A stretch of 64,000 nucleotides of DNA. Origin: Bacteroidota bacterium (GTDB taxonomy: Bacteria > Bacteroidota > Bacteroidia > Bacteroidales > F082). The first letter of the stretch is position 1, and each line of letters starts with the position of its first letter. Shown here piece by piece: positions 46,104-54,305 of this stretch. Below the pieces are notes generated by a model. The model saw nothing but the letters and a program-made list of their open reading frames with translations, did not search any database and was not told where the DNA came from. Position numbers and translations under genes: made by a program. The DNA lies in assembly GCA_016845105.1 (NCBI GenBank), contig JAERTF010000041.1:28750-92749 (forward strand), written 5' to 3'.

Positions 46104-46700
46104 CTACTTCTTGATTTTCTTGATGGGAAGAGTTTGAAATAATCTACCAAGATCCCTTCTAACTGTTTTTTCAGATACTTCACCATGATTTAATCTGCCA
46201 GTACCAACACCCTGCCAAACTAATCTTTTTTTCGAGTGGTTTAATAAATCAACCACTATTGTACCAACAGCATAATCATGCTTTACTGCAGTATAAGGAT
46301 ACATGGGCATTCCATAACCAACAACCCCTACTCCTGCTCCACCGGTACCAACTCCAACTCCAACTGAAACTCCGCCATATCCATTATACCCAGCATAATG
46401 ATCATTATAAGCCGAATAGCTTGTTTCTTCTTGGACTACGACATAAACAGAAACCTGTAAGTCAGCATTTTCTTTTTGGTAAACATAACCTCTCTTTTCC
46501 ATTTCATCTTTAATCGACATCAATATATACTCTTTGGTTTGAGGGATTACCACTTTATCATTTACAGGATCCCAATTTAACAAACCAAATGTTTTGAAGG
46601 AGGTAAAATCTACATTTTTATCATACTCGCCAGCAAATTTCCATGGATTGCAAGATGAAAGAATAAGCATTAGTAATACTGGAAGAATTATTTTTTTCAT
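46104..46700 (-). CDS. DUF4136 lipoprotein with Gly/Val-rich insert
   Basis: 198-residue lipoprotein: signal ending LILSSC (lipidated Cys17), then the DUF4136 start EYDKNVDFTSFKTFGLLNWD, MEKRGYVYQKENADLQVSVY and the C-terminal GTIVVDLLNHSKKRLVWQGV. Between them (about residues 95-135) lies a low-complexity stretch rich in Gly, Val and Tyr. Function unknown; the domain is common in outer-membrane lipoproteins of Gram-negative bacteria. A close paralogue lies 33 bases upstream on the same strand, so this is a tandem duplication, probably one operon. Confidence 0.9.
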   Translation of the reverse strand: MKKIILPVLLMLILSSCNPWKFAGEYDKNVDFTSFKTFGLLNWDPVNDKVVIPQTKEYILMSIKDEMEKRGYVYQKENADLQVSVYVVVQEETSYSAYNDHYAGYNGYGGVSVGVGVGTGGAGVGVVGYGMPMYPYTAVKHDYAVGTIVVDLLNHSKKRLVWQGVGTGRLNHGEVSEKTVRRDLGRLFQTLPIKKIKK

Positions 46701-46733
46701 TTTGTTTTTCTTTATTATATGAAACTTACATTC

Positions 46734-47303
46734 CTATTTATGAACAGGAAAACGAGCTAAAATTTGTGAAACATTCTTGGGTAACTTTCTATCCCTTGCC
46801 TCCAAATTATTCTCAACCTCACGTGATCCTATACCTTGCCATATTAGCTTCTTGTTGGATACACTAAAAACATCAATAATTAAAGTGCCTTGTGTATAGT
46901 TATGTTGGGAAACAGTTGTATTGGAAAAACCAGGTCCATAACCGTATCCATACCCAAAGCCAGAATAGCCCCATCCACCACCATAACCAGCCCAACCACC
47001 ATAATGATTGGTATAAGCTTCGTAGCTGGTTTTTCCTTTTAATGTAAGAAAGATAGAAACTGCCATATCACCTCCTTCTTTTTGGAACTTATAGCCTTTT
47101 TTCTCAAGATTGCTTTGAATGGCCATCATTATAGTTTGCTTATCGTATTCATTTATCTGAAAACCATGCTTATAATCCCAAGGATAAAAACTAAACGTAC
47201 TGTAGTTACTAAAGTTTACAGATCTATCATAATCATAATTAACATCTAGTGAACTACAGGAAAACATCAATAATACTATTGCAATAAGGGTGATATGTTT
47301 CAT
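46734..47303 (-). CDS. DUF4136 lipoprotein with Gly/Tyr-rich insert (paralogue)
   Basis: 189-residue lipoprotein; start set at the ATG at 47303 (MKHITLIAIVLLMFSCSS) because the longer frame adds 24 residues before the signal peptide. Lipobox LMFSC, Cys16. DUF4136 features match the neighbour: DYDRSVNFSNYSTFSFYPWD, LEKKGYKFQKEGGDMAVSIF and GTLIIDVFSVSNKKLIWQGI. The central insert is rich in Gly, Tyr and Trp (HYGGWAGYGGGWGYSGFGYG, about residues 100-135) rather than Gly/Val as in the other copy, so the insert changes faster than the domain. First gene of a two-gene unit. Confidence 0.9.
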   Translation of the reverse strand: MKHITLIAIVLLMFSCSSLDVNYDYDRSVNFSNYSTFSFYPWDYKHGFQINEYDKQTIMMAIQSNLEKKGYKFQKEGGDMAVSIFLTLKGKTSYEAYTNHYGGWAGYGGGWGYSGFGYGYGYGPGFSNTTVSQHNYTQGTLIIDVFSVSNKKLIWQGIGSREVENNLEARDRKLPKNVSQILARFPVHK

Positions 47304-47317
47304 TATGTTTTTTTTTA

Positions 47318-47325
47318 CGAAAATA
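47318..47325 (-). promoter_or_regulatory. Possible -7 box (TATTTTCG) for the DUF4136 pair
   Basis: TATTTTCG on the minus strand, 14 bases before the ATG at 47303; one mismatch to TAnnTTTG. It lies inside the longer frame, supporting the shorter start. Confidence 0.4.
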
Positions 47326-47435
47326 CACTTAATTCGATGATATAAGCAAATCTTAATATTTAAAATAGGTAACAACTGATTATCAACCCATTAGTTTATA
47401 ATCATTAGTTTATATGTTAATTTATTAGCAAATAG

Positions 47436-47466
47436 TTGCAAAATAGTGACATCGCCTATATATTTG
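47436..47466 (+). promoter_or_regulatory. rex promoter: TTG-N20-TATATTTG
   Basis: TTG at 47436-47438, 20-base spacer, TATATTTG at 47459-47466 (exact TAnnTTTG). Predicted transcription start is near 47473, 27 bases before the rex ATG. The best-formed promoter in the window. Confidence 0.8.
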
Positions 47467-47469
47467 CAA

Positions 47470-47487
47470 CTGTTATTAAATTAACAA
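47470..47487 (+). promoter_or_regulatory. rex: Possible Rex operator (autoregulation)
   Basis: CTGTTAT-TAAA-TTAACAA resembles the Rex-type palindrome TTGTTAA-N4-TTAACAA: the right half-site (47481-47487) is exact and the left half matches 5 of 7. It covers the predicted rex transcription start, a fitting place for self-repression by Rex at low NADH. Confidence 0.5.
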
Positions 47488-47499
47488 CTAAAAGAATTA

Positions 47500-48201
47500 A
47501 TGAACGCACGCGACACATTTAAACAACTTCCTCACAAAACCATTGAGCGATTAAGTCAATACCGTAGGGCATTACTCATTTGCCTGGATAATAACAAAGA
47601 CCATATCTTTTCGCACGAAATAGCAAAGATACAACATATTACACCTGTACAGGTACGACGCGACTTGATGCTAATCGGTTATTCCGGAACATTACGGAAA
47701 GGGTATAATATCCAGGAACTAATTGATCTTATAGCTGATATTATTGATAGTGAAGTGGGTATTAATGTTGGAATTGTAGGGATGGGAAATCTTGGAAGAG
47801 CCCTGATTAATTATTTTTCAGGTAAGCGTCACAAGCTATCAATTGCAGCTGGTTTTGATGTTAATCCTGATAAAATTGGAAGAACTGTGAATGGCATACC
47901 ATGCTATGAATGCAAAACTATGAAAGAGATAATTCAAGAAAAGAATATTGAAATAGGAATTATCACAGTACCTGCTACCCAAACAACAAGTGTTGCCAAA
48001 AAACTTGTGGAATCAGGAATAAAAGGAATTTTAAACTATACACCAAAACCCGTTGAGGTTCCCGAAGGTGTATATCTTGAAGAGTATGATATGATAACAA
48101 CCCTTGAGAAGGTTGCATTTTATGTAAAAATGGAAAATGAAAGAACTGCAGATATGGCTCGACTAAGACAAGATCAGGGAACTGCAGCTTCTGATTTTTA
48201 A
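47500..48201 (+). CDS. rex: Redox-sensing transcriptional repressor Rex
   Basis: DNA-binding repressor that senses the NADH/NAD ratio and controls fermentation and respiration genes. The N-terminal winged helix (residues about 1-80) shows TIERLSQYRRALLICLDNNK, the recognition region SHEIAKIQHITPVQVRRDL and FSYxG-like LIGYSGTLRKGYN. The Rossmann NAD-binding domain has NVGIVGMGNLGRALINYF (about residues 88-105) and AAGFDVNPDKIGR; IITVPATQTTSVAKKLVESG and GILNYTPKP follow. Length 233 residues is normal. It is preceded by a well-formed promoter with a possible Rex site at the transcription start. It is convergent with carbamate kinase. Confidence 0.95.
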   Translation: MNARDTFKQLPHKTIERLSQYRRALLICLDNNKDHIFSHEIAKIQHITPVQVRRDLMLIGYSGTLRKGYNIQELIDLIADIIDSEVGINVGIVGMGNLGRALINYFSGKRHKLSIAAGFDVNPDKIGRTVNGIPCYECKTMKEIIQEKNIEIGIITVPATQTTSVAKKLVESGIKGILNYTPKPVEVPEGVYLEEYDMITTLEKVAFYVKMENERTADMARLRQDQGTAASDF

Positions 48202-48247
48202 TTATAACCCATTGAGTTTTCTCAAATAATATATTTGGGAAATGAAA

Positions 48248-49192
48248 TTAAACAATAGTTATTCTAGTACCTCCATTATCAACACCAAGTAGTTCAGGTG
48301 CTGTAATAATTGCATCTTTACCACTACGAACAACAAAATTTATGGCTGCCTGAATTTTTGGGCCCATACTGCCAGCACCAAACTGACCATCTTTTAGATA
48401 TTGTTTCGCTTCTGCAATACTTAATCTATCAAGTGTCTTTTCTTGGGGTGTATTAAAATTTAGACACACTTTAGGTACATCTGTTAAAATAAATAGCTTA
48501 TTCGCATGTATTTGAGATGCCAACAGAGATGATGCAAGATCCTTATCAATAACAGCATCAATGCCTTGTAACATATTTTCCTTTTTATAGTAACATGGAA
48601 TACCACCACCACCAACAGCAATGGCAATATGACCACTACCTGCTATTTTCTCAATTGACCTCATGTTAAAAATTACAAGAGGTTCGGGCGATGCTACCAC
48701 TTTCCTCCAGCCACCCCTAGCTTTGTCTTCCTTAAAGATTGAATCCGAATCTTTCATTAATTTATCGGCCTCTTCTTTGGTGAAATATGGTCCGATGGGT
48801 TTAGTTGGATTTAAAAATGCAGGATCATCCTTGTTAACTAATACCTGAGTAATGATGGATATAACATCTTGATCCAAGTCATTCTCCATTAACACATTAC
48901 GTAATTGCTGCTCAAGCAAATAGGCAATAAAACCCTGGGAGTATGCAACACTTATATCCAATGGCATATCAGGTAGGCCATATAACTTATTTCCGGCGGT
49001 ATTAGCCATTAATATATTTCCAACTTGCGGTCCGTTACCATGAGTTAACACAAGGTTATACCGCCTGTCCATCAGTTTAATCAAATTTTTACTTGCTTCA
49101 TAAGCGTTCAACTCCTGCTCGTCAACAGTCCCCTTCTGACCGGCTTTCAATAATGCATTTCCACCAAATGCTACAACAGCTAACTTCCTCAT
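48248..49192 (-). CDS. arcC: Carbamate kinase
   Basis: Makes ATP from carbamoyl phosphate (arginine/citrulline fermentation) or the reverse. The start is the ATG at 49192 (MRKLAVVAFGGNALLKAGQK, 314 residues); a longer frame starts upstream of the predicted transcription start. Motifs: GGNALL, LVLTHGNGPQVGNILMAN, SQGFIAYLLEQQLRN, AVGGGGIPCYYK, DKDLASSLLASQIHANKLFI, LTDVPKVCLNF and FGAGSMGPKIQAAINFV. No arcA/arcB genes lie nearby, so the substrate source is not evident. It is convergent with rex; Rex control is possible but no site was seen before it. Confidence 0.94.
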   Translation of the reverse strand: MRKLAVVAFGGNALLKAGQKGTVDEQELNAYEASKNLIKLMDRRYNLVLTHGNGPQVGNILMANTAGNKLYGLPDMPLDISVAYSQGFIAYLLEQQLRNVLMENDLDQDVISIITQVLVNKDDPAFLNPTKPIGPYFTKEEADKLMKDSDSIFKEDKARGGWRKVVASPEPLVIFNMRSIEKIAGSGHIAIAVGGGGIPCYYKKENMLQGIDAVIDKDLASSLLASQIHANKLFILTDVPKVCLNFNTPQEKTLDRLSIAEAKQYLKDGQFGAGSMGPKIQAAINFVVRSGKDAIITAPELLGVDNGGTRITIV

Positions 49193-49222
49193 AATCAATA
49201 ATATTTTATTAAAAAAAGAGCA

Positions 49223-49250
49223 CAAAGGTACTAATTTTTTTAATGTACAA
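49223..49250 (-). promoter_or_regulatory. Promoter of the carbamate kinase gene: TTG-N17-TACCTTTG
   Basis: On the minus strand TTG (49250-49248), 17-base spacer, and TACCTTTG (49230-49223, exact TAnnTTTG). Predicted start near 49216, 24 bases before the ATG at 49192. Confidence 0.65.
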
Positions 49251-49345
49251 GTAAATGTTATGCATAGAAATTAAATTTCAGTAGGTTATTGGTTAATATC
49301 ATATCTAATTTTCCTAAATTCGCCTTGGAAACACTATTACAAGTT

Positions 49346-50878
49346 ATGAGCAGTTTGATATTCCAAAAAATAAGCCTTAAAAACATTTTCGGACTAGTAT
49401 TAGGCCCTCTCCTATTTTTATGGATTACAATATTTTTGGATCTGGAGCCCGGAAAACCATCAGTTACATATACTCTTGCCATAGCTGTTCTAATGGCAAT
49501 TTGGTGGATAACAGAAATAATACCTCTGGCAATTACAGCTTTACTACCAGTTGTTCTTTTCCCAATTTTTGGTGTAATGAATGGAAAAGACGTTTCGTCA
49601 ACTTATTTTAATCATGTTATTTTTTTATTTATTGGTGGTTTTTTGGTGGCGCTGGCCATGCAAAAATGGGATCTGCATAAACGTATTGCCATTAAAATTC
49701 TGATGATAACCGGATCCAGTCCGGCCCGGATATTACTAGGATTTATGCTGGCAACTTCCTTTTTATCGATGTGGATTTCCAATACAGCAACTGCCATGAT
49801 GATGGTTCCAATATTGTTATCAATCACAAAAAAACTCGAAGATTTTATTGACCAAAAGGAGTTAAACAAATATACTGTTGGGCTTTTGTTAGGAGTTGCA
49901 TATAGCGCATCCATTGGTGGTATTGCCACTTTGGTGGGAACTCCACCTAACCTTTCTTTTGCCAGGATTTTCCAGATTATGTTTCCATCAGCTCCGGAAA
50001 TAAGTTTTAGTACTTGGTTTATTTATGCCTTACCCATTAGTATAATATTTTTTGCAATCACCTGGCTTTATCTATTTATCTTATTCAAACCAAAGAAATC
50101 ATTTGGGCGACTCAAGAATGTTAATTTTAAAGACCAGTACACCCAACTAGGTAAGTCAACATACGAACAAAAAGTAGTTGCTTATATATTTTCCTTACTG
50201 GCAATACTATGGTTAACTAGGGCTGGACTTAACATAGGATCATTAAATATACCAGGATGGAGTTCATTGCTATCAACTCCAGCATATATAAACGATGGTA
50301 CCGTTGCAATTGCATTATCAATTGTTTTGTTTTTGATTCCTTCGAAAAGCAAAACAAATAAACGGATTATGGATTGGGATACAGCCTCAAAAATACCATG
50401 GAATATTGTACTGTTATTTGGGGGAGGTTTTGCTCTGGCAAGTGCATTTAAGGTATCAGGATTATCTATTTGGGTTGGTGAACAACTAAGCAGTATTGGT
50501 GGACTTCATCCAATTCTAATTATCGCAATAATTGCAATTACAATGACATTTCTTACCGAACTCACCTCAAACACAGCAACTACTGAAATGCTATTACCAA
50601 TACTTGCAGGTATGTCAGTATCAATAAATATTAACCCATTGCTTTTTATGCTTCCGGCAACAATTAGTGCATCAATGGCATTTATGTTACCAGTGGCTAC
50701 ACCTCCAAATGCAATAGTATTTGGCTCAAATAAAATAACGGTAATACAAATGGCAAAAACAGGATTTATGCTAAATATTGTTGGTGTAATGGTAATAACA
50801 TTAATCACTTATTTTTGGGGATCTTGGGTATTTGGAATTGAACCAAATGTAATGCCATCATGGGCAGTTACTCACTAA
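49346..50878 (+). CDS. DASS/SLC13 family sodium-coupled anion symporter
   Basis: 510-residue inner-membrane transporter, probably for di- or tricarboxylates (or sulfate). The ATG at 49346 is preferred to a TTG 19 codons upstream. About 11-12 membrane helices; the substrate and Na-binding motifs are ISNTATAMMMVPILLSI in the first half and TELTSNTATTEMLLPILAGM in the second, the paired SNT signatures of the family. MLPVATPPNAIVFGSNKI near the C-terminus is the usual family pattern, as is WWITEIIPLAITALLPVVLF at the beginning. It is divergent from carbamate kinase and followed by an EamA permease after 31 bases. Confidence 0.93.
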   Translation: MSSLIFQKISLKNIFGLVLGPLLFLWITIFLDLEPGKPSVTYTLAIAVLMAIWWITEIIPLAITALLPVVLFPIFGVMNGKDVSSTYFNHVIFLFIGGFLVALAMQKWDLHKRIAIKILMITGSSPARILLGFMLATSFLSMWISNTATAMMMVPILLSITKKLEDFIDQKELNKYTVGLLLGVAYSASIGGIATLVGTPPNLSFARIFQIMFPSAPEISFSTWFIYALPISIIFFAITWLYLFILFKPKKSFGRLKNVNFKDQYTQLGKSTYEQKVVAYIFSLLAILWLTRAGLNIGSLNIPGWSSLLSTPAYINDGTVAIALSIVLFLIPSKSKTNKRIMDWDTASKIPWNIVLLFGGGFALASAFKVSGLSIWVGEQLSSIGGLHPILIIAIIAITMTFLTELTSNTATTEMLLPILAGMSVSININPLLFMLPATISASMAFMLPVATPPNAIVFGSNKITVIQMAKTGFMLNIVGVMVITLITYFWGSWVFGIEPNVMPSWAVTH

Positions 50879-50909
50879 TTTACAAGGTTTCTAATTTAAT
50901 ATCACATAA

Positions 50910-51821
50910 TTGAATAGTATAACCCATCAAAACAAAGCTTATATTTTAGCCTTATTGGCAGTATTATTTTGGTCTACAATGAGCTCTGCCTTTAAAATCA
51001 CTTTAAGATTTATCGATTTCGATGAATTATTACTATGGTCTTCTTTGTTTGGAGCAACTACATTATTTATTATTAATCAATTTGGCAGAGCACCTATCAG
51101 ATTTAAAAATCTATCATGGGCTGATATAAAATCATCGGCACTAATGGGATTCTTTAATCCTTTCCTATACTATCTAATACTATTTAAAGCATACGAATTA
51201 TTAGATGCTCAAATGGCTGGAACATTAAATTATACATGGCCTATAGTACTTGTAATTTTGTCAGTCATCTTTTTAAAACAACGAATTAGCGCATATAGTT
51301 TTGTGGCTATCTTTGTAAGTTTCATAGGGATAGTAATAATTAGCACCCAAGGTAATATTTTTAGTATCGAGGGCTCAAATATCCTTGGTGTAATCCTTGC
51401 CGTTGGAAGCTCAATAATATGGTCCATATATTGGATATTAAACATGAAGGATAGTCGAGAAGAAACCAATAAAATTTTTCTAAACCTTAGTTTTGGCTTT
51501 ATTTATATTCTTATCTACTTACTAATTACTTCCAACGATTTTACAATACCAACAGGATATGCAATATTGGGCAGTATTTATATCGGAATTTTTGAAATGA
51601 GCCTTACTTTTGTAATATGGTTATTAGCTCTTAAAAACTCAAGCAACACAGCAAAAGTTAGTAATCTGATATTCCTTTCCCCATTTATTGCATTGCTTAT
51701 AATCAATATTACCATTGGGGAAAAAATACTATCATCAACAATCATTGGATTAATATTTATCATTGGTGGAATAGTAATTCAAAGGTTTAGCAATGGTAAG
51801 CTTCAATCCAACGACTCATAA
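50910..51821 (+). CDS. EamA/DMT superfamily permease
   Basis: 303-residue inner-membrane protein with ten predicted helices in two EamA repeats (residues about 8-140 and 155-295), the drug/metabolite transporter fold; substrates may be amino acids, sugars or other metabolites. First helix AYILALLAVLFWSTMSSAFK, with the second repeat beginning LGVILAVGSSIIWSIYWILN. The start is TTG at 50910: a stop codon lies just before it and the next ATG would cut the first helix. It follows the SLC13 gene by 31 bases and is followed by lgt after 85 bases. Confidence 0.88.
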   Translation: MNSITHQNKAYILALLAVLFWSTMSSAFKITLRFIDFDELLLWSSLFGATTLFIINQFGRAPIRFKNLSWADIKSSALMGFFNPFLYYLILFKAYELLDAQMAGTLNYTWPIVLVILSVIFLKQRISAYSFVAIFVSFIGIVIISTQGNIFSIEGSNILGVILAVGSSIIWSIYWILNMKDSREETNKIFLNLSFGFIYILIYLLITSNDFTIPTGYAILGSIYIGIFEMSLTFVIWLLALKNSSNTAKVSNLIFLSPFIALLIINITIGEKILSSTIIGLIFIIGGIVIQRFSNGKLQSNDS

Positions 51822-51906
51822 ACTTACCGGCCAGACATTAAATTTACATATCTAATTAATAGACATTATAAAAAACTTTACTTTTATTTTTTTAAAATAA
51901 GATGAG

Positions 51907-53070
51907 ATGTACCCTAGAATAAGTGATTTCATAAACGACGTTTTTGGAACTAATATTAACCTTCCAATTCAAAGCTATGGTTTTTTTCTTGCCCTTGCTT
52001 TTCTTGTGGCTGCATTGATATTGCGACATGAGCTTAACCGCAAAGAAAAAGAAGGATTAATTAAGTCAACCCTAAAGAAAACCCTAGTTGGTAAACCGGC
52101 TTCATGGATTGAGCTCTTAACAACCTTTGTTGTTAGCCTGTTTGTCGGGTATAAACTTAGTGGTATTATACTGTACTGGGATTTAATGCTTTCCAATCCA
52201 CAAGACTTTGTATTTTCCACTGAAGGATCATGGATTGGTGGTATATTAATAGCTACAATAGCTACATATTACCAGTTTTACATTAAAAACAAACAGAAGC
52301 TAGCAACACCTGTTTTGAAAGAAATAGAAATTCCCGCTAAAGATCAAATGTGGCCAATTGTATTTATTGCGGTTGTTTTTGGCATTGTTGGCGCTAAAAT
52401 ATTTCATCAGCTTGAGAATTTGGATGATTTTTTACGTGATCCGATGGGTTCAATGTTATCGTTTAGTGGACTAACTTTTTATGGTGGGTTTATTGTTGCA
52501 GCATTTGCCGTTGCAATATACGGTGAAAAACATGGTATTCCATGGCGTCATATTGCCGACTGCGTTGCACCACCTTTAATTATTGCATATGGTATTGGGC
52601 GTATTGGATGTCAGGTTGCAGGAGATGGAGATTGGGGAATTGTAGTTACAATGGCTCAACCCGGTTGGTTATCATTTTTACCCGACTGGTTATGGGCATA
52701 CAATTATCCACATAATATACTAAATCAAGGTATCCCCATTGAAGGTTGTGTGGGCCCTCATTGTTACCAACTATCGCAAGCTGTATATCCAACTCCAATA
52801 TATGAAACACTAATGTCTTTCTTAATTTTTGGAATACTATGGTCCATCAGAAAAAGATTAACCATACCTGGTGCTCTTTTTGCCATTTACTTAATGTTTA
52901 ATGGGCTAGAAAGATTCTTAATAGAAAAAATCAGAGTAAATAATGTTTTTGATTTTATGGGAATGAATCTAACACAAGCCGAAATAATATCAACAATACT
53001 ATTTATTGCTGGTTTGACATTCCTAGTGGTATTTAGTATTGGAACTAAAAATAAGATCCAGAATGAATAG
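51907..53070 (+). CDS. lgt: Prolipoprotein diacylglyceryl transferase
   Basis: Inner-membrane enzyme that adds diacylglycerol to the lipobox cysteine of prolipoproteins, the first lipidation step. The 387-residue chain has about eight membrane segments. The central YGIGRIGCQVAGDGDWG corresponds to the Lgt signature (GRIGNxxNGExxG in other phyla) and is a variant form; FYGGFIVAAFAV carries the conserved Tyr-Gly region; PTPIYETLMSFLIFGILW and NGLERFLIEKIRVN close the family pattern. It is longer than E. coli Lgt (291) because of an N-terminal extension and a loop at about residues 40-70. Its substrates here include the GldJ-like, DUF4136 and unknown lipoproteins. Confidence 0.9.
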   Translation: MYPRISDFINDVFGTNINLPIQSYGFFLALAFLVAALILRHELNRKEKEGLIKSTLKKTLVGKPASWIELLTTFVVSLFVGYKLSGIILYWDLMLSNPQDFVFSTEGSWIGGILIATIATYYQFYIKNKQKLATPVLKEIEIPAKDQMWPIVFIAVVFGIVGAKIFHQLENLDDFLRDPMGSMLSFSGLTFYGGFIVAAFAVAIYGEKHGIPWRHIADCVAPPLIIAYGIGRIGCQVAGDGDWGIVVTMAQPGWLSFLPDWLWAYNYPHNILNQGIPIEGCVGPHCYQLSQAVYPTPIYETLMSFLIFGILWSIRKRLTIPGALFAIYLMFNGLERFLIEKIRVNNVFDFMGMNLTQAEIISTILFIAGLTFLVVFSIGTKNKIQNE

Positions 53071-53108
53071 TACTTTTACATATTTATCAGATTCGAAGAT
53101 ACTTACTT

Positions 53109-53918
53109 ATGCAATCAACCAATATGAATCTTGAAATAATTACAAAACAAGTAGTAAACCTTAGTAAAGCTGTAGGTAGATTTATCAAGCAAGAAGTTGC
53201 TCAGTTGAAGAATTCCGATGTTGAAGAAAAAGGTATGCACAATTTTGTTACATATGTTGATAAACAAGCCGAAAAAACTATTGTTACAGAACTTAGTAAG
53301 ATTCTTCCCAAAGCGGGTTTCATAGCCGAAGAAGATGGCAGTTTACAAAGATCGGATAGATTGAATTGGATTATTGATCCTCTTGATGGAACAACAAACT
53401 ATATACATGAACTACCACCCTTTTCCATATCCATTGCATTGTTGGATGGAAATGAAATTATTGTTGGTGTTATTTATGAAATAAACCTAAAAGAATGTTT
53501 TTATGCATGGAAGAATAGCCCTGCTTTTTTGAATGGCAATGTGATAAATGTATCTAGTACACATAATCTTAACTCCGCTTTATTGGCAACTGGATTTCCA
53601 TATTATGATTACTCTTTACTTCCACAATATATGGAGTTATTAAGCGACTTAATGCAATCAACCCGAGGAATTCGACGACTTGGATCAGCAGCGGTTGACC
53701 TTGCTTACTTAGCCTGTGGCAGATTTGATTTGTTTTACGAATATGGACTTCAATCATGGGATGTTGCTGCTGGAATCCTTATTGTTAGACAAGCTGGTGG
53801 CCTAGTATCTGATTTTTCAGGTAATAACAATTATATTTTTGGCAAAGAGATTATTGCTTCAAATAGTTTAATTCATAATGAATTCCAAATAAAGCTTGAT
53901 CATTATTTCGGAAAATAA
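53109..53918 (+). CDS. suhB: Inositol monophosphatase family protein
   Basis: 269-residue Mg-dependent, Li-sensitive phosphatase fold (SuhB/IMPase). Metal-binding motifs are present: GFIAEEDGS (motif A), WIIDPLDGTTNYIHELPPFS (motif B with DPLDGT) and SWDVAAGILIVRQAGG (motif C). It may dephosphorylate inositol-1-phosphate or related sugar phosphates, or, like SuhB, help RNA transcription complexes. ATG 53124 (MNLEII) is an alternative start. It follows lgt by 38 bases. Confidence 0.92.
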   Translation: MQSTNMNLEIITKQVVNLSKAVGRFIKQEVAQLKNSDVEEKGMHNFVTYVDKQAEKTIVTELSKILPKAGFIAEEDGSLQRSDRLNWIIDPLDGTTNYIHELPPFSISIALLDGNEIIVGVIYEINLKECFYAWKNSPAFLNGNVINVSSTHNLNSALLATGFPYYDYSLLPQYMELLSDLMQSTRGIRRLGSAAVDLAYLACGRFDLFYEYGLQSWDVAAGILIVRQAGGLVSDFSGNNNYIFGKEIIASNSLIHNEFQIKLDHYFGK

Positions 53919-53975
53919 AATAATAGATAATCTTTCTAATTTTCGTATACTTGTAAGCTAAAACAACCATTATTA

Positions 53976-54305
53976 ATGGAAAGAGTCAATCATCAAAATA
54001 TTGATAAGGATAGTCCAACAAGGAGTATATTAAAGGCAATTAGCTGGAGGTTAATCGCATCAGGGTCAACCTTCATCATCAGTTTTACAATTTTCACCCA
54101 AACTACTGAGACCGCATTTAAGGATATCGTCGGAGCCGTTTCTCTTATTACTGCAGTAGATATTGTATCAAAACTAATACTATACTACTTGCATGAAAGA
54201 ATGTGGACAAATATTGTTTGGGGTAAATACTGGCGTCGACAAGCTGCAAGAAGGAGATCGAGGAGAATTAATAAAATAAGGAAGAAAAATCATGAAAAAG
54301 ATTAG
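53976..54305 (+). CDS. DUF2061 membrane protein
   Basis: 109-residue protein with two membrane helices and a very basic tail. The DUF2061 pattern SILKAISWRLIASGSTFIIS is followed by SLITAVDIVSKLILYYLHER and MWTNIVWGKYW. The C-terminal 30 residues carry many Arg and Lys (RRQAARRRSRRINKIRKKN). In other bacteria the domain is found alone or fused to sulfate-assimilation kinases, but no function is known. Its last 14 bases overlap the start of the NfeD-type gene, which suggests coupled translation. Confidence 0.9.
   Translation: MERVNHQNIDKDSPTRSILKAISWRLIASGSTFIISFTIFTQTTETAFKDIVGAVSLITAVDIVSKLILYYLHERMWTNIVWGKYWRRQAARRRSRRINKIRKKNHEKD

Noticed and set aside
48202..48247. Terminator between rex and carbamate kinase
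   Set aside because: Only small hairpins (TTGAG/CTCAA and an AT stem) are seen, without a stable GC stem.
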